From the NCBI GenBank assembly GCA_030730025.1, contig JANQWC010000026.1, positions 71,078-135,077 on the forward strand: a stretch of DNA of 64,000 nucleotides, written 5' to 3'. The DNA comes from Crocinitomicaceae bacterium (lineage in GTDB: Bacteria > Bacteroidota > Bacteroidia > Flavobacteriales_D > Crocinitomicaceae). The position numbers were made by a program, and so were the translations under genes. Positions 26,913 to 40,040 of the stretch are shown piece by piece. How positions within the stretch are numbered: the stretch's first letter is position 1; each line of letters opens with the position of its first letter. Under the pieces are notes generated by a model. That model saw nothing but the letters and a program-made list of their open reading frames with translations, had not been told where the DNA came from and searched no databases.

Positions 26913-27971
26913 TTATTCTTGGTAAGATTCTGGGTTAATGGGTTTATTGAAGAGTCTAAACCGCCGCCGTTTCTTGTTGGTGGTCAAACTTTCTTTAGGG
27001 TCGCTGTTGTTGGGAAGTGCGGCTTGATGCGTGCCGTTGTCTGGATTTTGTTGATCGGAGGGGTTCATCCAGTCGCCGCGCATGCGGTTTTTCTCGACTT
27101 TTCCCGTTTTTTTATTGAGCGCATAATAATAGCGTTCGCCGACGTCTTCGGGGTTGGTCGCAATGACGTCGGACTCGAGGTTCCAGATTTCGCGGTCGTA
27201 GTCGTAAACGTAGGCGTCGTAAGACATATCTGGAAAGTAATAAGCAGGCACGCCTTCTAAAGCTGGTGCTTCTGGAGAGAGGTGATCAAAAACAATGCGC
27301 GCGCGCTTGGGTTCAAATTCCAATGACATGCTCGCCATATTGGCATATTCAAAAACGACGCGTTTTTTGAGTGATTTCGGATCTTTGAAAACAGGGCTGC
27401 CAAATTTAGCAGTCTGCCCAGTAAAGCTCAGGACATCTAGGAGTTTGTAATTACTCATGGTGGTGCCGCCGTCGTAGCCAAAAAGCAAATATTGGGTCTT
27501 GCCTTGAAACGAGAAATCGATGATTTTGTAATAAATGGCGCCATACCAGTTTTTGGTGTCGACCACATTTTCAGGTTTGCTGCTGTAGGGGTCAAGGATG
27601 TCCATTAATTCGAGCACCAAAACGCGTTCCTTTCCTTCTTCCCTACGCAAAACAAAGCCACCGTAGGTATTGGAGAGGTCCGATAGCTCGACGTTCCAGG
27701 TGAGCAGGCGCACTGTTTGGTCGTTGCTTTTGAGATCGGCAATTTTGAGGCCCTGCAGCGGAAAGTCAAAGAAATCTTTGCTGCGCACGAGCTCGGCCAT
27801 GGCTTTTTTGAATTCGGTGTGCAATTTGAGTGTTTGGGCGTCGTCTTTGCTAGAGCGGAGCTCCGTGAGGAGTTTGGTCGCGACTTGCTCTTTTTGCGCA
27901 AGCCCCTGTGCTTGGCTGACAAACGGCAAAAGCAACAACGACAATAGGAGTAAAGCAATAAGGTGCTTCAT
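26913..27971 (-). CDS. Secreted protein of unknown function
   Basis: A 352-residue protein with a clear signal peptide (MKHLIALLLLSLLLLPFVSQAQ). I recognise no named domain. The middle contains TYGGFVLRREE, YGAIYYKIID and YLLFGYDGGTTMSNYKLLDVL, and the tail is polar and basic (KKRRRFRLF), so a periplasmic or outer-membrane-associated soluble protein is plausible. It lies between rpe and the CvfB-like gene on the same strand, 38 and 5 bases away, so it is probably co-transcribed with both. Similar proteins are common in Flavobacteriales. Confidence 0.8.
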   Translation of the reverse strand: MKHLIALLLLSLLLLPFVSQAQGLAQKEQVATKLLTELRSSKDDAQTLKLHTEFKKAMAELVRSKDFFDFPLQGLKIADLKSNDQTVRLLTWNVELSDLSNTYGGFVLRREEGKERVLVLELMDILDPYSSKPENVVDTKNWYGAIYYKIIDFSFQGKTQYLLFGYDGGTTMSNYKLLDVLSFTGQTAKFGSPVFKDPKSLKKRVVFEYANMASMSLEFEPKRARIVFDHLSPEAPALEGVPAYYFPDMSYDAYVYDYDREIWNLESDVIATNPEDVGERYYYALNKKTGKVEKNRMRGDWMNPSDQQNPDNGTHQAALPNNSDPKESLTTNKKRRRFRLFNKPINPESYQE

Positions 27972-28009
27972 GTGGCGTTTAACGTCGAATGTGCTGTTTG
28001 GTTACGTAT

Positions 28010-28654
28010 TTACAAGCTTTTTAGCGCAGCAATTGTAGCCACGGGATCGGCTGCGCCAAAAACAAAGCTACCGGCCACCAACGCATCGGCTCCGGCTGCT
28101 GCTAATTGCGCGCCTGTTTCTAAATTGACACCACCATCTACTTCGATCAAAAAGTGGGCGTTGTGGGCGCTGCGCAGGGCTTTGAGGCGCGCTACTTTAT
28201 CGCTTGCGGCAGTGATGAATTTTTGACCTCCAAAACCCGGATTAACGCTCATGATCAAGACGAGGTCTAGCATGTGGGCTACTTCGCTCAATACTTCAAT
28301 TGGTGTGTGTGGGTTGAGCGCCACGCCTGCTTTCATGCCGAGTTCTTGAATGCGGCTGAGCGTGCGGTGCAGGTGAGGACATGCTTCGTAATGTACGGTG
28401 AGGATGTCGGCTCCGGCCTTCTTGAAATCTTCGAGGTAGGCATCGGGGTTGGCAATCATGAGGTGCACGTCTAGTGTTTTGTCGGTGTGCTTGCGGATGG
28501 CTTGCAAAACCGGAAAACCAAAAGAAATGTTCGGTACGAACACGCCGTCCATGACATCGATGTGCAACCAATCTGCAACGGAATGGTGCAGCATGAGGGT
28601 ATCGCGTTGGATATTGCCAAAATCACAGGAAAGTACAGATGGAGAAACGAGCAT
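28010..28654 (-). CDS. rpe: Ribulose-phosphate 3-epimerase
   Basis: A 214-residue TIM-barrel enzyme of the pentose phosphate pathway interconverting D-ribulose 5-phosphate and D-xylulose 5-phosphate. Motifs: VSPSVLSCDFGN at the N-terminus, LHIDVMDGVFVPN with the metal-binding His and catalytic Asp, HLMIANPD, MSVNPGFGGQKF and EVDGGVN with the second catalytic Asp. Length is typical (210-220). Confidence 0.97.
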   Translation of the reverse strand: MLVSPSVLSCDFGNIQRDTLMLHHSVADWLHIDVMDGVFVPNISFGFPVLQAIRKHTDKTLDVHLMIANPDAYLEDFKKAGADILTVHYEACPHLHRTLSRIQELGMKAGVALNPHTPIEVLSEVAHMLDLVLIMSVNPGFGGQKFITAASDKVARLKALRSAHNAHFLIEVDGGVNLETGAQLAAAGADALVAGSFVFGAADPVATIAALKSL

Positions 28655-28770
28655 GGTCTAAAATTTTGGTAAAATTAGCCATTATTTCCCGAACGAAATA
28701 AAGCGAGTAAGGCTGAAGTGATTTGTATAGCGTACTTCATTATAATGCTTAATTTCGTTGAAAGTAGTTA

Positions 28771-28778
28771 TAACTTTG
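28771..28778 (+). promoter_or_regulatory. -7 element of the rhomboid gene
   Basis: TAACTTTG fits TAnnTTTG and lies 8 bases before the ATG at 28787. It supports that ATG as the start instead of the GTG at 28718 or ATG at 28745, which lie upstream of it. Confidence 0.45.
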
Positions 28779-28786
28779 CATTCACA

Positions 28787-29392
28787 ATGGTACTCGGACT
28801 GATATTACTTACAGCATTCTTATCTTGGCAAGGTTTTCAAAATCAGGCTTTTTTGGAGCGCATGCTCTTTATTCCGTATCGCAGCAAGCACAACGCAGAA
28901 TGGTATCGGTTTTTTACGCACATGTTTGTGCACCTCGATTGGTCGCATTTGTTGTTCAATATGCTCACCCTGTGGTTCATCGGAGGGTTTTTGGCTGAAG
29001 AATACATGCTCATTTTTGGCGTCGTGAAAGGCACTTATTATTTTGCCATGCTCTATCTGATGGGCGGCTTGTTTGCCACGCTCTATTCTTTTTACAAACA
29101 CCAAGACCAACCTCATTACCGCAGCTTGGGTGCTTCTGGAGCCGTAACCGCGGTGCTTTTTGCATTTATTGCAGCGCATCCAACACAAGGGCTCATGCTG
29201 ATGTTTATCCCGATTCCGATCCCGGCGTATATTTTTGGGCCTATTTATTTGCTCATTGAATATTATGCCTTTCGAAAGGGCAACACCGGTATTGCCCACG
29301 ACGCCCACATTTCGGGCGCGCTGGCGGGTATCTTATTCGTTTTCATTTTTTTACCGGGCTATGCACAATTTTTTGCATCTTTGTTTCACTAG
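28787..29392 (+). CDS. Rhomboid family intramembrane serine protease
   Basis: A 201-residue six-helix membrane protein. The catalytic Ser is in SLGASGAVTAV and the catalytic His in HDAHISGALAG; the loop after the first helix (EWYRFFTHMFVHLDWSHLLFN) is the usual rhomboid signature. Substrates are unknown. The first membrane helix starts immediately after the chosen ATG, and a -7 element directly upstream supports this start. It is divergent from rpe and followed by an aminotransferase gene 14 bases on. Confidence 0.88.
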   Translation: MVLGLILLTAFLSWQGFQNQAFLERMLFIPYRSKHNAEWYRFFTHMFVHLDWSHLLFNMLTLWFIGGFLAEEYMLIFGVVKGTYYFAMLYLMGGLFATLYSFYKHQDQPHYRSLGASGAVTAVLFAFIAAHPTQGLMLMFIPIPIPAYIFGPIYLLIEYYAFRKGNTGIAHDAHISGALAGILFVFIFLPGYAQFFASLFH

Positions 29393-29406
29393 AAGTTTTG
29401 CAGTCC

Positions 29407-30261
29407 ATGCGCTACGTTAACAACAACGGCACCTTATTACCGGCAGATGCACCGACCATCTTGCCAGGCAACCGCGCTCACTTGTACGGCGATGGTGTTT
29501 TTGAGAGCATCCGGATCATCAACGGACGTCCGCTCAATCTAGAAAATCATATTTTGCGCTTATTGGCCGGAGCGCGCGCCATCCACATGCGCCCGTCTGC
29601 AAGCTATACTACGGCATTCTTTGAAGCTAAAATCCTTGAATTGTGTGCGCAGTCGGGCATCAATGAAGGTGGTCGCTGTCGTTTGTCTTTAGACCGCATC
29701 AGTGGTGGAGCCTATCTGCCTGACGCCAACGAGGCTACGTATTACATCGAGGTTTCATCCTATGAAGTCAATCATTTTGAACTCAACGCTCGGGGTTTAG
29801 AGCTCGATATCTATCAAGAAATCAAGCTGCAAAAGAACCTTTTGTCCAATTTCAAAACCAAAATGGGCTTGCCGTACGTCATGGCGGCTTTGTATGCCAA
29901 ATCCAAAGGACTAGACGACGTTTTCTTGACCGATTACCGCGGCCAAATTCTAGAGACCTCATCTTGTAATTTTTTCATCATCAGCAACGGCGTACTCTAC
30001 ACCCCAAGTCTAGAAGAAGGTTGCTTAGCGGGCACCATGCGCATGCAAGTGATCAATTTAGCCTTGGCCAACGGCATCAAAGTCTACGAGAGCGCAATTT
30101 TACCCCAACATTTACTCGCTGCCGACGAAATCTTTCTCACCAATGCCATCCGAGGCATCAATTGGGTAGGCGGCTACCGCACAAAGCGTTACCAAAACAA
30201 TATTTCTCGCAGGTTGGTAGTCTTGCTCAATGCACATTGGGAAAAATATACGGCACTTTAA
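29407..30261 (+). CDS. PLP-dependent aminotransferase, class IV
   Basis: A 284-residue fold-type IV PLP enzyme, the family of branched-chain aminotransferase, D-amino-acid aminotransferase and aminodeoxychorismate lyase. YGDGVFESIRI, the lysine region LLSNFKTKMGLPYV and the phosphate-binding ETSSCNFFII and CLAGTMR segments are seen. The pattern fits the PabC/DAAT-like subgroup, but I cannot separate those activities by eye. The ATG at 29407 is used. Its stop codon is shared as TTAA with the convergent gene. Confidence 0.85.
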   Translation: MRYVNNNGTLLPADAPTILPGNRAHLYGDGVFESIRIINGRPLNLENHILRLLAGARAIHMRPSASYTTAFFEAKILELCAQSGINEGGRCRLSLDRISGGAYLPDANEATYYIEVSSYEVNHFELNARGLELDIYQEIKLQKNLLSNFKTKMGLPYVMAALYAKSKGLDDVFLTDYRGQILETSSCNFFIISNGVLYTPSLEEGCLAGTMRMQVINLALANGIKVYESAILPQHLLAADEIFLTNAIRGINWVGGYRTKRYQNNISRRLVVLLNAHWEKYTAL

Positions 30262-30935
30262 TCCATTCGTTTGAAGCGACTGATGTCGAGCGCGTCAAAT
30301 TGAAATTCTTGAAAACACTTTTGATTGACACAGTCATTATTGATCATGTCGAAAGTATGAATATAGTCGCTGGCTACTTTTAATTCATACCAGCTTTCAT
30401 TTTTAATATTGTATTCCCAAAGTGCTGTCCCTTTTGGAAATGACAAGAGTTGTATGCGCAATAATGCTTGCTCCCCATATAAATCTAAAGTCAGTAAGAG
30501 TTCTGTAGCACCAATGAGCTCTTTCTTTAAGATCCGAAAATAAGTAATATCAGAGGCGATTTCAACAAGGAATGAATCCGAAATGTATTCTGGGCGATTT
30601 GCCATCCAGTCGCTCGGCCCATAGACATAATATTGCCCGTGGTAGGCGTTTAAATTATTCCAATAGCGAGGAAAGTTGCCAAGAGACTCTTTAGGCGAGT
30701 AGAAGGAAGCTAAATCTGGAAAGTTTGCAGCAATATCATAGTTGTTCATCCAGTCTTTAGGATCAGGACAAAGCTTCGTATATAAATCGCAATTGTGGTC
30801 ACGGGTGATGTAAACACTGCCATAATTCGTCCGTGAAATCACGGAGTCTCTGCGGCAATGATAGGCTGATTCTTTGAATTGCGTATGGCCAAGCATTGGC
30901 AAAAATAAAAGCACGAATAGAAGGCTTGGGCGCAT
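30258..30935 (-). CDS. Secreted protein of unknown function
   Basis: A 225-residue protein with an N-terminal signal peptide (MRPSLLFVLLFLPMLGHTQ). The mature part is rich in Tyr, Trp and Asp and has six cysteines, including a pair near the C-terminus (NDCVNQKCFQEF), so disulphides are likely. I recognise no family. It is a single gene with TAAATTTG, a good -7 element, 14 bases upstream (30950-30957), and it converges on the aminotransferase gene. Confidence 0.7.
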   Translation of the reverse strand: MRPSLLFVLLFLPMLGHTQFKESAYHCRRDSVISRTNYGSVYITRDHNCDLYTKLCPDPKDWMNNYDIAANFPDLASFYSPKESLGNFPRYWNNLNAYHGQYYVYGPSDWMANRPEYISDSFLVEIASDITYFRILKKELIGATELLLTLDLYGEQALLRIQLLSFPKGTALWEYNIKNESWYELKVASDYIHTFDMINNDCVNQKCFQEFQFDALDISRFKRMD

Positions 30936-30987
30936 CAGTCAATTTTGAACAAATTTAGTGAAAACGATCAAGAATAGTTTTCAACAA

Positions 30988-31021
30988 TTGCCAAGAGGCG
31001 CAGCAGAAATTCCTAAATTTA
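30988..31021 (+). promoter_or_regulatory. Candidate dnaE promoter
   Basis: TTG at 30988-30990 and TAAATTTA at 31014-31021 (one mismatch to TAnnTTTG) are separated by 23 bases, within the accepted range. The -7 element is 22 bases before the dnaE ATG. Confidence 0.35.
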
Positions 31022-31043
31022 GAGTTCTCATTTTACTGCTGCC

Positions 31044-35396
<4,353 letters not shown>

Positions 35397-35406
35397 TTTT
35401 CAAAGT

Positions 35407-35451
35407 AATGACATAAAAAAAGCGCTCATCGAGCGCTTTTTTTATGTCATT
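35407..35451. terminator. Long perfect hairpin, bidirectional terminator
   Basis: A 21-base perfect inverted repeat (35407-35427 with 35431-35451) with a 3-base loop. The core AGCGCTC/GAGCGCT is flanked by A7/T7 runs. It separates dnaE from the convergent zinc-ribbon gene and can terminate both. Confidence 0.85.
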
Positions 35452-35467
35452 ATAAATGTTGTTGAGC

Positions 35468-36217
35468 TTATGCTTCTGTAGATTCTTGCGGAACCAATAC
35501 ACGGCCACAGTGCTCACAAACTATAATTTTCTTTTTGGTCACGATGTCGAGTTGACGTTGCGGCGGGATTTTGTTAAAGCAACCACCACAAGAGCCACGC
35601 ATCACCTGCACAACGGCCAAGCCATTTTTGGCGTTGGTACGCAAACGCTCATAAGCAAAGACCAAACGGTTTTCGATGTTTTTCTTAGCGACGTCTGAAG
35701 CTTTGATGAGTTTTTCTTCGTCTTTTTGGGTCTCGCTAACGATGGCCTCGAGTTCTGCTTTTTTGCTGTCGAGGTCGCCTTGTTTCATTTCAACGCGCTC
35801 AATGGCTTCGGTCAAGGTTTCTTTCTTGAGGTCAATTTTGAGTTTGGCCTCTTTGGCTTTTTTGTCGTGAAGTTTGATTTCGAGCTCTTGGAATTCGATT
35901 TCTTTGGAAAGTGATTCAAACTCGCGGTTGTTTCGCACGTTGTTTTGCTGCTCTTTGTATTTAGAGATAGCGCCTTCAGCGTCTTTAACGGCTATTTTAC
36001 GGTCTGAGATTTCAGTCTCAACTTCTTTGATTTCGTCGTTGATTTTAGAGACGCGTGTGTTGAGTCCGATGATTTCGTCTTCTAGACTTTGCACTTCTAA
36101 AGGAAGTTCACCACGGATGGTGCGAATGCGGTCGATTTCAGAGTCGATTTTCTGGAGTTCAAAAAGCGCATCTAATTTTTCTGCGATGGTACCTTCTTTT
36201 TTAGTTGCTGCTGCCAT
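35468..36217 (-). CDS. C4-type zinc-ribbon coiled-coil protein (DUF164 family)
   Basis: A 249-residue protein: a long coiled coil (about residues 15-195, rich in Lys/Glu heptads) followed by a zinc ribbon with two CxxC knuckles, CGGCFNKIP and CEHCGRVL. This is the CT398/DUF164 architecture, proposed to bind nucleic acid or act with flagellar/secretion ATPases in other phyla; function here is unknown. It follows the Nif3 gene by three bases, a pairing that is conserved in Bacteroidota and many other bacteria. Confidence 0.9.
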   Translation of the reverse strand: MAAATKKEGTIAEKLDALFELQKIDSEIDRIRTIRGELPLEVQSLEDEIIGLNTRVSKINDEIKEVETEISDRKIAVKDAEGAISKYKEQQNNVRNNREFESLSKEIEFQELEIKLHDKKAKEAKLKIDLKKETLTEAIERVEMKQGDLDSKKAELEAIVSETQKDEEKLIKASDVAKKNIENRLVFAYERLRTNAKNGLAVVQVMRGSCGGCFNKIPPQRQLDIVTKKKIIVCEHCGRVLVPQESTEA

Positions 36218-36220
36218 GGG

Positions 36221-37315
36221 CTATAGATAGTTAACGGGATTCGTATTCAACTTAGTTAAACGGACCGCAAAGTTAGGAAATTTTTCCGTAAGTTGTTCAG
36301 CTAAAAGTTCACTTGTAAATTGCTCGCTTTCATAGTGACCAATATCGGCGATCACGAGCTGTTCTTCGGCGTCAAAAAATTCGTGGTATTTGAAGTCTGC
36401 AGTGATGTATATGTCTGCTTTGGCCTTGATAGCATCGGGCAAAAGAAAGCTTCCCGAACCGCCACACAAGGCTACTTTTTCTATCTTCTTTGGCAGCAAT
36501 TGCGTGTAGCGAATCACGCCGCAATTGAATTTTTGTTTCAGTTCGTTCAAAAATGACAGCGCATCGGCAGGTTCCGCGAGGGTTCCTACGAGGCCTGCTC
36601 CTATAGATTGATGTTGGTTTTGTGTAGCCAATAGTTGATACGCCACCTCTTCATAGGGGTGCGCGCTGCGCATGGCAGTCAATACCGCATTTACACGATG
36701 CGCCTCCACGATATATTCTAGTTTGAGCTCCGATACTTCTTCGCGCTGTCCGGCGCTGCCGAGGTACGGGTTTGCTTTTTCATTGGGCCTAAAGGTACCT
36801 GTGCCCAGCGTTCTGAAATGGCAGTCGGTGTAGTTGCCAATTTGACCAGCTCCGGCGCCTAGTATGGCTGCGTCTAAGCCCTCAAAATCAGCTTTCGGCA
36901 CATACACCTCTAATTTGAAAAGCTGCGCCTGCATAGGGCGTAAAATACGGCAGTCTTGCAAGCCTAATTTTTGGGCAATTTTTGCATTAACGCCTTCCAA
37001 ATGGTTATCGAGGTTGGTGTGGATCGCGTAAAGCGCAATGCCGTTTTGTATGCAACGTTCCAAAACGCGCTCCACGAAGTTACTTCCATTGAAGCGCTTG
37101 AGTCCTTTGAACACGACCGGATGATGCGCAATAATCAGATTGCAATTATTTTCAATCGCTTCTTCTACAATGGCTTCTGTCACATCTAGCGTGACCAAAA
37201 CACCCTTCACTTCTTGCTCTGGACGTCCGTAAATGAGCCCGGAGTTGTCATAACTTTCTTGGAGTTGCAGTGGAAACTTGGCCTCTAAAAAGCGCGTAAT
37301 ATCTTGGATTTGCAT
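36221..37315 (-). CDS. Nif3-like dinuclear metal centre protein
   Basis: A 364-residue NIF3/YbgI/DUF34 protein that forms hexameric toroids with a dinuclear metal site. Metal-ligand motifs visible are NLIIAHHPVVFKG, THTNLDNH and, near the C-terminus, DIGHYESEQF. As in many bacteria, a PII-like CutA domain is inserted in the middle (about residues 125-230, with MRSAHPYEEVAYQLL). Biochemical role is unsettled; GTP cyclohydrolase-like or metal-chaperone functions have been suggested. It is between the beta-barrel gene and the zinc-ribbon gene with almost no spacing. Confidence 0.93.
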   Translation of the reverse strand: MQIQDITRFLEAKFPLQLQESYDNSGLIYGRPEQEVKGVLVTLDVTEAIVEEAIENNCNLIIAHHPVVFKGLKRFNGSNFVERVLERCIQNGIALYAIHTNLDNHLEGVNAKIAQKLGLQDCRILRPMQAQLFKLEVYVPKADFEGLDAAILGAGAGQIGNYTDCHFRTLGTGTFRPNEKANPYLGSAGQREEVSELKLEYIVEAHRVNAVLTAMRSAHPYEEVAYQLLATQNQHQSIGAGLVGTLAEPADALSFLNELKQKFNCGVIRYTQLLPKKIEKVALCGGSGSFLLPDAIKAKADIYITADFKYHEFFDAEEQLVIADIGHYESEQFTSELLAEQLTEKFPNFAVRLTKLNTNPVNYL

Positions 37316-38014
37316 TTAAAATTGTTTTGAAAGCCCCAAATTGAAGCCCCAGCCGTAGCTTTTGTGAATGTAGTCTTCGTAAGGCGAATAAGAATTATTC
37401 AATTGCGAGCGGTAAAGGACTCCCAAACGCAAATGGTAGGTATCGTCTATGCGTACATCGAAACCCGCGCTACCCAGCAAAGAAAGCGTGAAACTATTCA
37501 TGGTGTTATTGACTTGAATTTGGTCGTCGTATTTGGCCCCTAATGCGTTTGTCCATTGGATATCTTGTTGGTATCCCTGATAGAGTGCAGGCACCATACC
37601 CATGCCGGCGTAAAATTTGAATTTTTGCCCAAAAGTTACTTTCAATTGTAAGGGGAGCGCTAAATAGCGGTATCGTGTTTGATAGTTAAAAGTGGAGTCA
37701 GAATTGATGTCGCTGAAAGCATAAGCTTCGCCATTTTGAAGCCAAGAAACCCCGCCATCCAAATACAGATGTTTAGACAAGCCAATACAAATCCCAAGCT
37801 GATGAGACCACGCTGTTAGGGCGTTTTCGTTTGCGCGCTCGCCAAGAGGCGTTGGCAAAAAAGCGTCGTTAGAGGCAAGGCTTCTGAATAACTCCATGCG
37901 CTGGCTTTCGAAATAGAATTGCGTAGGATACACTTCTTCGAGGTTTTCATTGAAAAGTTGCGCCTTGGCCAGATGGGTCAAGAGGAGTAAGCATATAAGG
38001 AAGAGGTGCTTCAT
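37316..38014 (-). CDS. Outer-membrane beta-barrel protein (PorT-like)
   Basis: A 232-residue protein with a signal peptide (MKHLFLICLLLLTHLAKAQ) and alternating hydrophobic strands, ending in a C-terminal aromatic residue (GLSKQF), as in outer-membrane barrels. Segments such as GICIGLSKHLYLDGGVSW and FKFYAGMGMVPALYQGYQ resemble the PorT/outer-membrane beta-barrel domain family. The ATG at 38014 is chosen because it follows a complete promoter by 4 bases; the longer frame to 38029 would overlap it. It touches the Nif3 gene. Confidence 0.82.
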   Translation of the reverse strand: MKHLFLICLLLLTHLAKAQLFNENLEEVYPTQFYFESQRMELFRSLASNDAFLPTPLGERANENALTAWSHQLGICIGLSKHLYLDGGVSWLQNGEAYAFSDINSDSTFNYQTRYRYLALPLQLKVTFGQKFKFYAGMGMVPALYQGYQQDIQWTNALGAKYDDQIQVNNTMNSFTLSLLGSAGFDVRIDDTYHLRLGVLYRSQLNNSYSPYEDYIHKSYGWGFNLGLSKQF

Positions 38015-38018
38015 GTCC

Positions 38019-38047
38019 CAAAAATACACTTTTTAACGCGCTTCAAA
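38019..38047 (-). promoter_or_regulatory. Promoter of the beta-barrel-nif3-zinc-ribbon operon
   Basis: Minus-strand TTTG (38047-38044), 17 bases, then TATTTTTG (38026-38019). Both elements match the Bacteroidota consensus. The ATG at 38014 is four bases downstream, predicting an almost leaderless mRNA. The -33 box abuts the first recognisable codons of the yceI remnant on the other strand. Confidence 0.6.
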
Positions 38048-38285
38048 AAGTCTTGATGCAGGTCATCTTCAAATCAAGGGTCAAACTCACCCTGTTGTTT
38101 TCAAAGCAGAATTTGCTGGTATCGCTGTTGATCCTTACGGACAAACCAAAGCAGGCATGACCCTTTCAGGTAGCATCAAAAGAAGTGAGTTCGGACTTAC
38201 TTGGAGCGCCGTAACTGAAGCGGGAAATATTGTGGTCAGCGACGACATCAAACTTGCCGCTGAACTTCAGTTCATCAAACAGTAA
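38046..38285 (+). pseudogene. 5'-truncated yceI-family remnant
   Basis: The plus-strand frame from 38037 to the TAA at 38283 translates as the C-terminal half of a YceI lipocalin-like protein: HLQIKGQTHPVVFKAEF, GIAVDPYGQTKAGM, SIKRSEFGLTWSAV, then NIVVSDDIKLAAELQFIK. Intact YceI proteins have about 170-200 residues; about 80 remain. A stop at 38034-38036 precedes it and no start codon exists before an internal ATG at 38157, so it is a remnant. Its last 11 bases overlap the end of the convergent bcp gene. YceI proteins bind isoprenoid chains, which is notable next to a carotenoid operon. Confidence 0.8.
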
Positions 38286-38745
38286 GTAAATTCTTGGCCA
38301 CCTTCATGGCCTCAGCGATGTGCCCCACAGGGTTGGTCTGAGAATTGAAAATACCGGCAATCTTTCCGTCGAGTCCGACAATATACGTGACTCTTCCGGG
38401 AAGTAGCCCAAATAAAGAAGCAGGTACGCCGAATAATTGGCGTACCTTTTTTTGTTTATCAGACAACAGCGGATAAGGTAGGCTGTGTTTTTGCTGAAAA
38501 TTTTGATGCGAAGTACTGGCGTCTGAAGAAATACCAAACACCTCACAACCGAGCGCTACAAAATCAGCGTACGCATCTCTAAACGCGCAGGCTTCTTTGG
38601 TGCAGCCTGGCGTGTCGTCTTTTGGGTAAAAAAAGAGGACTAAGATTTTTTGGCCGAGGTAATCGGTAATTTGAATTTGATTTCCCTGGCTATCGGGCAG
38701 GCTAAAAGTTGGGCAGTTGTCGCCGATTTGAAGAGCTTGGTTCAT
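38275..38745 (-). CDS. bcp: Thioredoxin-dependent peroxiredoxin, Bcp type
   Basis: A 156-residue AhpC/TSA-family peroxidase that reduces hydrogen and lipid peroxides. The peroxidatic Cys48 lies in DDTPGCTKEAC, with the resolving Cys53 five residues on, the Bcp/PrxQ layout. Conserved PKDDTPGCT and the later SLPYPLLSDKQKK region agree. It is the last gene of the seven-gene carotenoid/photolyase operon and overlaps phr by 4 bases. Placement there suggests protection against photo-generated peroxides. Confidence 0.95.
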   Translation of the reverse strand: MNQALQIGDNCPTFSLPDSQGNQIQITDYLGQKILVLFFYPKDDTPGCTKEACAFRDAYADFVALGCEVFGISSDASTSHQNFQQKHSLPYPLLSDKQKKVRQLFGVPASLFGLLPGRVTYIVGLDGKIAGIFNSQTNPVGHIAEAMKVAKNLLTV

Positions 38746-40040
38746 GGTTGTAAAGCGGTTTTGAATCTGGTGAGTACGCGTTCGCGTGCCATTTTGTGGT
38801 CCACGATGGGCAAGGCATACTGCGCCGTGCCGAATTCAGGTACCCATTTCTTGATGTAAATGTATTTTGGATCAAATTTCTTTTGCTGTGCCTCCGGATT
38901 GAAAACCCTAAAATACGGCGCTGCATCACAGCCGCAACCAGCCGCCCACTGCCAACCACCTATATTGCTGGCCAACTCAAAATCGAGCAGCTTTTCTGCA
39001 AAATAGCGTTCACCCCAGCGCCAGTCGATGAGCAAATGCTTGGTAAGGAAACTCGCCACCACCATGCGTACGCGATTGTGCATAAAGCCTGTGGCGTTGA
39101 GCTCGCGCATGCCGGCATCAACCATAGGATAACCTGTTTTACCTGCGCACCACGCGGCAAAATCAGCTTCGTTGTTTTCCCAAACAATGCGATCGTACTG
39201 TGGCTTGAAAGCGCTGTCTGTGGTTTGTGGAAAATGAAATAAAATGGCTTGATAGAAGTCGCGCCAAATGAGTTCATTGAGGTATTTTTCGTTTAGTTGC
39301 ATGGCTTCTCGCGCCAGCGCACGAATCGAAATGGTGCCAAAACGCAGGTGTAAACTGAGTCTGGAAGTCCCCAAAATAGCGGGTAAATCTCGTTGGAGAT
39401 GGTAGTTCTCAATGATTTGATTAGGAGTGGTTTTGCCAGGGAATACGTGTTCATTTTTGCCTTCAAAACCCATTTCTTCGAGTGAAATAAGTTCATTCGT
39501 CTGAAACGGATGTAAATGTGGTAGGTATTTTTCGGTCGGGTAGGCTTTGAAATGATAAGCGGTCAGTTTGGCCTTCCATTTGCGGGCATAGGGCGTATAT
39601 ATGGTATACGGCAAGCCATCGTCTTTGGTGACCTCATTTTTTTCAAAAATCACTTGATCTTTGGCGCCAATAAATTCAATGTTGGCTTGTTGCAAGGCCT
39701 CAAAAATAAACTGATCTCGGGCAAGGGCATTGGGTTCGTAATCTCTATTGGTATAGACTTTTTGAACGCTATATTCTTGCGCAAGCGCTGGTATTTCCAC
39801 TTTCGGATCGCCGTAGCGCACTTCTATGTCCGAACCCAAAGACCGATACTGCGCCTTTATTTGAGCAAGTTCTTGGTGGATAAACAATACGCGCTGATCG
39901 TTTTTGGGCAGCGCTTGAAGAATGCTGTGGTCAAAAATAAATACAGGAATAACAGCCTCGTTGTTTTTGAGGGCTTTGTAAAGGCCTGCATTGTCTTGGA
40001 TACGCAGGTCTCTGCGGTGCCAAAAAAGTGCAGTACTCAT
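38742..40040 (-). CDS. phr: Deoxyribodipyrimidine photolyase
   Basis: A 432-residue FAD-dependent enzyme of the photolyase/cryptochrome family. The N-terminal antenna domain begins ALFWHRRDLRIQDNAGLY and the C-terminal FAD domain has WRDFYQAILFH, GYPMVDAGMRELNATGFMHNR (split motif: PMVDAGMREL and MHNRVRM) and LDFELASNIGGWQWAAG. This is the class I CPD photolyase pattern; a cryptochrome-like role cannot be excluded. It overlaps the pterin-synthase gene by 4 bases upstream and bcp by 4 downstream. Confidence 0.94.
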   Translation of the reverse strand: MSTALFWHRRDLRIQDNAGLYKALKNNEAVIPVFIFDHSILQALPKNDQRVLFIHQELAQIKAQYRSLGSDIEVRYGDPKVEIPALAQEYSVQKVYTNRDYEPNALARDQFIFEALQQANIEFIGAKDQVIFEKNEVTKDDGLPYTIYTPYARKWKAKLTAYHFKAYPTEKYLPHLHPFQTNELISLEEMGFEGKNEHVFPGKTTPNQIIENYHLQRDLPAILGTSRLSLHLRFGTISIRALAREAMQLNEKYLNELIWRDFYQAILFHFPQTTDSAFKPQYDRIVWENNEADFAAWCAGKTGYPMVDAGMRELNATGFMHNRVRMVVASFLTKHLLIDWRWGERYFAEKLLDFELASNIGGWQWAAGCGCDAAPYFRVFNPEAQQKKFDPKYIYIKKWVPEFGTAQYALPIVDHKMARERVLTRFKTALQP

